From: JAZLIT01 sp045617525
GTDB lineage: Bacteria; Bacillota; Bacilli; Bacillales_A; Planococcaceae
NCBI GenBank assembly: GCA_045617525.1
Contig: JAZLIT010000159.1
Location: 1 to 10,549 of the forward strand
Length of the DNA: 10,549 nucleotides
Direction of reading: 5' to 3'
Below, piece after piece: positions 6,879 to 10,549 of the stretch. A program made the translations under genes and the position numbers. Numbering within the stretch: the stretch's first letter is position 1; each line of letters opens with the position of its first letter. Below the pieces are notes generated by a model. The model saw only the letters and a program-made list of their open reading frames with translations. It made no database searches and was not told the DNA's origin.

Positions 6879-6916
6879 CCTTCTTCTTTTATTTACACTT
6901 TTGAAAAAGAAGGAGG
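6879..6916 (+). promoter_or_regulatory. Hairpin sequestering the ribosome binding site of the 57-aa gene
   Basis: CCTTCTTCTTTT (6879-6890) can pair with AAAAGAAGGAGG (6905-6916) over 12 bp, one of them a G-U pair, around a 14-base loop. The right arm contains the whole AAGGAGG Shine-Dalgarno sequence of the ORF starting at 6924, so folding would block translation. Any trigger is unknown. Confidence 0.55.
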
Positions 6917-6923
6917 ATTCTTA

Positions 6924-7097
6924 ATGAAAGATGCATCGATAAATGAGGGTTTCCATGATCGTATTGAATTTGCTGAAAAACTGTTTAAACAAAGCGAAGA
7001 TTATAAAGAATTATTTCAGGAATGGGAGAAACGTTATTCAGTAGTGAAAGCCCTTCAAATCCTCTTAACGAAAGCAGGCAAAGGAAAAGGGGCATGA
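6924..7097 (+). CDS. Small helical protein, 57 aa, unknown function
   Basis: The ORF has an ideal AAGGAGG site seven bases before its ATG and no in-frame interruption. The product is highly charged and predicted to be all alpha-helix (INEGFHDRIEFAEKLFKQ, then KELFQEWEKRY), with a basic Gly/Lys tail (KAGKGKGA). There is no signal peptide or membrane segment. It lies alone after the bacteriocin terminator, with its Shine-Dalgarno buried in a hairpin. Its last codons and TGA form the left arm of the structured element that follows. It might be a small regulatory or nucleic-acid-binding protein; I do not recognise a family. Confidence 0.6.
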   Translation: MKDASINEGFHDRIEFAEKLFKQSEDYKELFQEWEKRYSVVKALQILLTKAGKGKGA

Positions 7098-7190
7098 CGT
7101 GATTGCGTGCAGATCGGCTACGCCGAACAGCCCTGCACCGGAACTCAGCGAACACGATCCCTTCACTGAATTCCTATCACGTCATGCCCC
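7089..7190 (+). ncRNA. Three-way-junction structured element
   Basis: An outer 15-bp perfect stem pairs GGGGCATGACGTGAT (7089-7103) with ATCACGTCATGCCCC (7176-7190). Inside it are two independent hairpins. One has GTGCAG (7107-7112) with CTGCAC (7133-7138), topped by TCGGC (7114-7118) with GCCGA (7122-7126). The other has GGAA (7140-7143) with TTCC (7171-7174) and TCAG (7145-7148) with CTGA (7166-7169). No T tract follows, so it is not a simple terminator. Such cloverleaf-like elements occur as structured RNAs, plasmid single-strand origins or other ssDNA signals. I cannot tell which this is, and the strand is assumed from the upstream gene, whose stop codon lies in the first arm. Confidence 0.5.
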
Positions 7191-7339
7191 CCACTCATAC
7201 ATAATATGAAGCTCAACTCCCTTGTACTAGCGCTTTTAACATACATGAGCACACTAAGGACCTGTAGCTACAAATAAATGCCACCAACCTAACCAACAGC
7301 GTCTTGCCTTATAATTTTTATAAAAAGGAGGAAAATACT
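7191..7339. other. Short gap with a TATAAT before the next ORF
   Basis: No gene is seen. A perfect TATAAT at 7310-7315 has no good -35 partner and lies very close to the AAAGGAGG at 7325-7332 that precedes the ATG at 7340. Confidence 0.3.
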
Positions 7340-7483
7340 ATGCTGAATCTTCTACTCATTTCATTAATATCCTATTACTTTGGCATCCTTATAAATGCAA
7401 CATATGAGCTGCATTATCACCTGCAACAGCCATCGCAATACGCCCCGTTGTTCCCGTTGGTGTACCTTTATTCTCTAACGTAA
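7340..7483 (+). CDS. Short hydrophobic ORF with strong RBS, probably a chimeric remnant
   Basis: AAAAAGGAGG seven bases before the ATG is an excellent ribosome binding site. The first 20 residues (MLNLLLISLISYYFGILINA) are a convincing membrane segment. From about codon 18 the frame runs antisense through the decayed reductase gene on the other strand, so the rest of the 47 residues is probably meaningless. I read this as the 5' end of a small membrane-protein gene whose 3' part was replaced when the reductase fragment was joined at about 7390. It may still make a short hydrophobic peptide. Confidence 0.3.
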   Translation: MLNLLLISLISYYFGILINATYELHYHLQQPSQYAPLFPLVYLYSLT

Positions 7484-7845
7484 AGGCTAATAGATTACTG
7501 AAAGCTTTAATCACTGGTCGCCTAAGCTGCTCAGTAACCCATATGCTTTCAACCGTACCCTGGTCAATTTCTTCAATCTGCTGATCTCTAAATAGATAAT
7601 AGTTAGATGTATCCACAACAATGACTTCATCCCCAACATGTTCTAAGATGGGCTGGATCGTCGGAATAGCATGTAGTGGTACTGAGATGGTTAATACCTC
7701 AATATTTTGAGCGATGTCTTCTGGACTAACAGCTGTGCCATACGGAGCTGAATTCTCAGCATGGCGCATGCCCGGAGCGGCCCCAGCAGCCTATACAAAT
7801 CTCGATAGCTATTTGGCTATTTCTATGCCGAATTTTGCTTAGCGT
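7389..7845 (-). pseudogene. Decayed NADPH-dependent F420-reductase-like oxidoreductase
   Basis: The open part (7389-7769) matches the middle of Rossmann-fold F420/NADP oxidoreductases: a VLTISVPLHAIPTI strand-helix, VIVVDTSNYY, RDQQIEEIDQG, VIKAFSNLLAF, and GRIAMAVAGDN. On the N-terminal side the frame continues through two stop codons with recognisable fragments (GIEIAK, LSRFV, AAG) of the nucleotide-binding helix, up to about 7845, but the GxGxxG motif is gone. On the C-terminal side it ends abruptly after AGDNAAHM, losing the last part of the family's roughly 200 residues. With both ends broken it is not expected to bind NADPH. The left break coincides with the junction inside the hydrophobic ORF at 7340. 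Confidence 0.75.
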
Positions 7846-7906
7846 ACAAAATTTCCGAAATGTTGGTTCTTTTCATTGTAAATCAACCTAAATCCGATGA
7901 AATCCA

Positions 7907-8932
7907 TTATTCACTCAAATAACGCATAGCTAATTCCCAACGGTTTTCTCCATGTCCTAATTCTTCATGAATCCTGTTCATAATTCCCTTTACTTCCTCA
8001 TAGATTTCTCTATCGTTTACCGACAAAATACCATAATTAGCTCTGCGACCTATCTTTCTATTATCCAATATTCGATGCATCATCAATTTTTGTTCTATAG
8101 ACATTAATTCATTCGCTTTATTTCTTGCATAGTAATGTCTAAATCCATGACAACCACGATTATCTTGACTAATTCCAGCTTTTTTACAAGCTACATTTAC
8201 TCCATCTCGAATTGTTGAAACGGATACATTCACAAGGGTTTCATTCATATTTTTACCGTTTAATAAGCTTTCTAATTTACTGTCAAATGAATGATCAATA
8301 TTAATTTCACGAAAGCGGCCTCCTTTTGTAATACCTACCCCTTTCATAATTGATACATGCCAACCTTTGTGCGTTTTTATAAAATGTTCCGCTCTTATAT
8401 TTGCAGCTTCTTTTACTCGTAAGCCTAAATTCACCATCAATTCGACACTTTTCAATACTTCTGCTGAAACATTATTCTTTATAAGGTCAATCTCCTCCTC
8501 ACTATAAGCTCTATTTTTAACGTTCTCGCCCCCCTCACGCTTTTCAATGCGTTCATCTGGGGAAAATACTGTGAACTCTGTTAATGCGCCTGAAATACGC
8601 TCTACACGTTTGAAAAAACCCTTCTCCAATAATTTCAATGATGTTTCAACATTAATCCTATGTCCTTGGGAGATACCCTTCTCACTTAAATACTGTAGAT
8701 ACTTTTTATAATGCAGTTCTTTTAAATCTGCTATCGATTTCACCTCATATTCAGACCGACACCATTTAACGAAATTTTGACAATCCGACATTGTATTAGT
8801 CATTTGCTTTGTTGAATGGATTCCGCTATTGCCCACCTTTTTAGCGTCACGTTTCGAATAACCAATTTTATCAATCATGGCTAAAGATTCTTTCACTTCT
8901 CTTACAATCGATGTTCTGCCTCTACGTACCAT
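7907..8932 (-). CDS. Tyrosine recombinase / integrase, 341 aa
   Basis: The N-terminal SAM-like core-binding domain lies at about 40-120 (helical, with NFVKWCRSEYEV and YKKYLQYLSEKG). The C-terminal catalytic domain (140-320) shows the active-site set: R172 in NLGLRVKEA, probably K203 in the GITKGG turn, H262-x-x-R265 in CHGFRHYYA, H286 in LMMHR, and the nucleophile Y300 in RANYG. All catalytic positions are present, so it should be functional in strand exchange. The ATG at 8930-8932 follows GAGGTG with 5-base spacing. It stands alone, with no excisionase, relaxase or phage gene nearby, and may resolve plasmid multimers or IS cointegrates or move a small element. The roughly 1-kb gene-free stretch upstream could hold its recombination site. 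Confidence 0.88.
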   Translation of the reverse strand: MVRRGRTSIVREVKESLAMIDKIGYSKRDAKKVGNSGIHSTKQMTNTMSDCQNFVKWCRSEYEVKSIADLKELHYKKYLQYLSEKGISQGHRINVETSLKLLEKGFFKRVERISGALTEFTVFSPDERIEKREGGENVKNRAYSEEEIDLIKNNVSAEVLKSVELMVNLGLRVKEAANIRAEHFIKTHKGWHVSIMKGVGITKGGRFREINIDHSFDSKLESLLNGKNMNETLVNVSVSTIRDGVNVACKKAGISQDNRGCHGFRHYYARNKANELMSIEQKLMMHRILDNRKIGRRANYGILSVNDREIYEEVKGIMNRIHEELGHGENRWELAMRYLSE

Positions 8933-9124
8933 AAATTCACCTCATAAATAAAAAAATTCGTCACTGCAGCCATAATCAAGAAACCTATAAAACCCAAATA
9001 ATCCTCGCCTTGTCTTATAAGGTGACGGATATATATACATAAAAAGTTGTAATTAAAACATAAAAAATCTGATTAAACTTTCCGCGCTTTTTTTCCGAGG
9101 TGCGCCATAAAATCCTCGTATTCA

Positions 9125-9140
9125 AACCATATATATGGTT
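9125..9140. promoter_or_regulatory. Perfect 16-bp palindrome upstream of the recombinase
   Basis: AACCATATATATGGTT is its own reverse complement. It lies about 190 bp upstream of the recombinase start. It could be an operator or a recombinase crossover core, but no second copy was found in the window. Confidence 0.3.
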
Positions 9141-9250
9141 ATAAAATACAGTCACGAACCAATACTTTATAACAAGTTACCACACACAAAATAATACCTA
9201 TTCCTTACTCTATTTTGTTCTACCATCTCCCTTTTCTATTTTTTCACATA

Positions 9251-9285
9251 CAAAAAGCCGACCAATAAAAAACATTAGTCAGCTT
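9251..9285 (-). terminator. Rho-independent terminator, minus strand
   Basis: Read on the minus strand, AAGCTGACTAAT pairs fully with ATTGGTCGGCTT (12 bp including G-U pairs) around a 7-base loop, followed by TTTG. The G-U pairs are only possible in this orientation, so transcription runs leftward, toward the recombinase. Confidence 0.65.
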
Positions 9286-9349
9286 ACCTCTCATGAATTT
9301 AATCATGTATTTTCGTACCGAATTTCAGTGCCTTAGTTCTCTTAATATA

Positions 9350-9392
9350 TAAAAAAACGAACCTATACCATTTTAGGTATTACAGATCCGTT
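9350..9392 (-). terminator. Second rho-independent terminator, minus strand
   Basis: On the minus strand AACGGA pairs with TTCGTT and ATACC with GGTAT around TAAAAT, with an internal asymmetric bulge. The hairpin is followed by a run of T (positions 9351-9357 on the plus strand are A). It lies just 65 bp before the first minus-strand terminator, a tandem arrangement. Confidence 0.6.
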
Positions 9393-9400
9393 TTGTATGT

Positions 9401-9475
9401 TCTCGTTAAATTTTAAAAACGCCCCTATTACTATGAATAGACTCATTTTATAGATTCTCATAAATTTTAAAAACG
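9401..9475. repeat. Direct repeat pair ending ATTTTAAAAACG
   Basis: TCTCGTTAAATTTTAAAAAC plus G (9401-9421) recurs as TCTCATAAATTTTAAAAACG (9456-9475), 55 bp apart. The shared core ATTTTAAAAACG is also part of many units of the tandem array at 1-378. Confidence 0.5.
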
Positions 9476-9753
9476 TAAAAACTCTAATTTTAGAAGTAGC
9501 AAAATTATGCTAAATCGTTCAATTGGACAGAGATCACCCTACCCAGGTAAGCCCACAGGCTCAAATTTTACACAACGACTCCTACTAAAAATAGAGGGTC
9601 CATAACAATACAGAAAATAATATATATCAAGTATACACCCATTGCACAATAACCTACAACACCAAAAGAAACAATTTATATATATTGATGTACATTTTTG
9701 CATGATAGCCATGTTCGTCTAGCAAGGTACTTGTAATTGTTTAGATCTTTGAA

Positions 9754-9826
9754 TTTGGCGTAGTATCATAATTCACAGTTGTATAGGGTAATGAGTCTCT
9801 ATGTTTCTAACAAACCATATTTGCAC
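9754..9826 (+). mobile_element. Remnant of a second IS240-like element (one end only)
   Basis: These 73 bp align without gaps to 624-696 of the intact IS, in opposite orientation, with 62 matches by hand count. They include the last transposase codons (Phe-Gly-Val-Val-Ser-stop) and the subterminal GTGCAAATAT. The outermost seven bases of the inverted repeat (GGTTCTG) are missing and the rest of the element is absent. The level of divergence shows it is a different IS6-family relative, not a recent copy. Confidence 0.75.
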
Positions 9827-9845
9827 AAAAAACATAGAGACTCAT
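9791..9845. repeat. Perfect 16-bp inverted repeat at the edge of the IS remnant
   Basis: ATGAGTCTCTATGTTT (9791-9806) lies inside the IS remnant and recurs exactly inverted as AAACATAGAGACTCAT (9830-9845) just outside its broken end, with a 23-base loop. The IS terminus is missing exactly where the inverted copy begins, as expected from fold-back template switching. A further TGAGTCTCT is found at 9905-9913. Confidence 0.8.
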
Positions 9846-9966
9846 CATTTTCATTCCTTTCAATAGTTGTTGTCGTAAACACTATTTTACTAGGTTTGAA
9901 TCGTTGAGTCTCTTTTTAGTGTTGCACTTAAAGTGTAAATTCAAGATTTATAAAATGGCTTTCCTG

Positions 9967-10549
9967 CTAGTTTATACAACTCCTAATATCCTCAGCAAAC
10001 ATCTTCGTTCCAGCAACACCCTTAACAAACTTTAAGTCTCCTTTAGCCGACCAATCAATCTCAGCCAAGTTTAATAGCTTATGAGCAATCTTTACTGAAT
10101 CCGGCTGTTGTGACTTAGCTAGATAATTTTTATTAATCAATTCATTTCCCACAATAGCTAACGCATTTAAACAAGTAATATGCGTTAAACGATAGTTCTT
10201 GTAATCATCCCATTCATCCGGTAACAACTCTTTAATAAGATTGAAATAGAACATCGTAATATTTAAAAGCTTCTCTTTCGGAAGCTTGGCCAATTCAGAT
10301 TTTTTTGTCAGCAAATTAACAATTTGATAAAGATTTTGCAAAGTAATATGTTTTTCTTTCGTACGTCTACCAATTAGCGTTCCTTTACTGAAGAAAGGAC
10401 TTTCTGGCTTTAAGATAAGATTTGTGGCCACCCAACTGAAATCATCATTATCACGATTGAGATAACGACTCAACGATGTTCCGATACCTTTTGCCTTTGT
10501 ATTTATAACGTCGAATAACTTAATTTCCTCATCTTCATCTAAATAATGA
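9967..10549 (-). CDS. DGQHR/DndB-like protein, 5' end outside the window
   Basis: The minus-strand frame is open from the right window edge to the stop at 9967-9969, giving 193 residues of the C-terminal portion. An in-window TTG at 10471-10473 is not the true start, because the frame continues upstream with family-like sequence (HYLDEDEEIKLFDVINTKAKG). That segment resembles the region after the DGQHR motif in DndB-type proteins, where a helix with LFxxIN and Lys/Ser-rich residues follows. The remainder is mostly helical, with no further motif. DndB proteins regulate or accompany DNA phosphorothioation islands, and stand-alone DGQHR proteins are common on mobile DNA. The DGQHR motif itself lies beyond the edge, so the assignment is from resemblance only. 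Confidence 0.6.
   Translation of the reverse strand, partial: HYLDEDEEIKLFDVINTKAKGIGTSLSRYLNRDNDDFSWVATNLILKPESPFFSKGTLIGRRTKEKHITLQNLYQIVNLLTKKSELAKLPKEKLLNITMFYFNLIKELLPDEWDDYKNYRLTHITCLNALAIVGNELINKNYLAKSQQPDSVKIAHKLLNLAEIDWSAKGDLKFVKGVAGTKMFAEDIRSCIN

Larger units (their letters stand above)
8933..9753. other. Long gene-free region upstream of the recombinase
   Basis: There are no plausible coding frames on either strand. The region holds a perfect palindrome, two minus-strand terminator hairpins and a short direct repeat, listed separately. A GC-richer island at about 9536-9572 contains small complementary pairs (AGCC with GGCT, ACC with GGT). The minus-strand terminators lie 575-680 bp downstream of the only minus-strand gene to the right, so an untranslated RNA or a lost gene may once have filled the space. 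Confidence 0.45.

Noticed and set aside
6725..6904. 59-codon plus-strand frame between the bacteriocin terminator and the 57-aa gene
   Set aside because: The GGGG before the ATG is immediately adjacent to it, too close for a ribosome binding site, and the product has no family character. It is mentioned only as a possible coupling frame for the hairpin at 6879. A second frame ending at 6804 looks gene-like for about 25 codons but is too short to support.
7089..7190. Integron attC site
   Set aside because: The GTTRRRY and RYYYAAC core sites are absent, and no cassette structure is seen.

Overview
The window looks like an AT-rich accessory region, plasmid or genomic island, from a Firmicute of the Bacillus/Lysinibacillus type. 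The evidence is the GGAGG-type ribosome binding sites, the low GC content, an 861-bp IS240-type element, an Rgg-family regulator and a DndB-like protein. No replication or conjugation gene is visible, and the species cannot be fixed from the sequence. The mixture of intact genes, truncated genes, insertion-sequence debris and an orphan tyrosine recombinase is typical of a region assembled by repeated recombination.

Layout, left to right. 1-378 is a tandem array of 30-31-bp repeats, a possible protein-binding or centromere-like array. 617-1477 is a complete IS6-family (IS240-like) insertion sequence with no flanking target duplication. It abuts a coiled-coil gene that has lost its 5' end and carries a frameshift (1478-1911). 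A near-perfect 38-bp palindrome then separates that remnant from a convergent 658-aa gene (2068-4044, minus strand) with a PD-(D/E)XK nuclease signature, a stand-alone candidate for a defence or DNA-processing enzyme.

The most interesting block is 4323-6716. An Rgg/GadR/MutR-type regulator (minus strand) lies divergent from an 18-codon hydrophobic peptide ORF with a strong Shine-Dalgarno sequence. After a 0.4-kb gap comes a secreted 230-aa precursor with a Cys/Gly-rich hydrophobic C-terminal domain resembling a halocin C8-type bacteriocin. A closely coupled two-helix membrane protein (likely immunity) follows, then a strong terminator. Together these suggest a self-contained, peptide-controlled bacteriocin locus. 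The individual assignments are inferred, and the regulatory link is a hypothesis.

6879-7190 holds a compact module: a 12-bp hairpin that buries the ribosome binding site of a 57-aa gene, and a three-way-junction-like structure (15-bp outer stem, two inner hairpins) that begins inside that gene's last codons. Next come a decayed NADPH-dependent F420-reductase-like gene (about 7389-7845) and an intact tyrosine recombinase (7907-8932, minus strand). About 1 kb of gene-free DNA follows, with two minus-strand terminator hairpins, a direct repeat, and the end of a second diverged IS240-like element whose edge is folded back into a perfect 16-bp inverted repeat. The window closes with the C-terminal two-thirds or less of a DGQHR/DndB-like gene running off the right edge.
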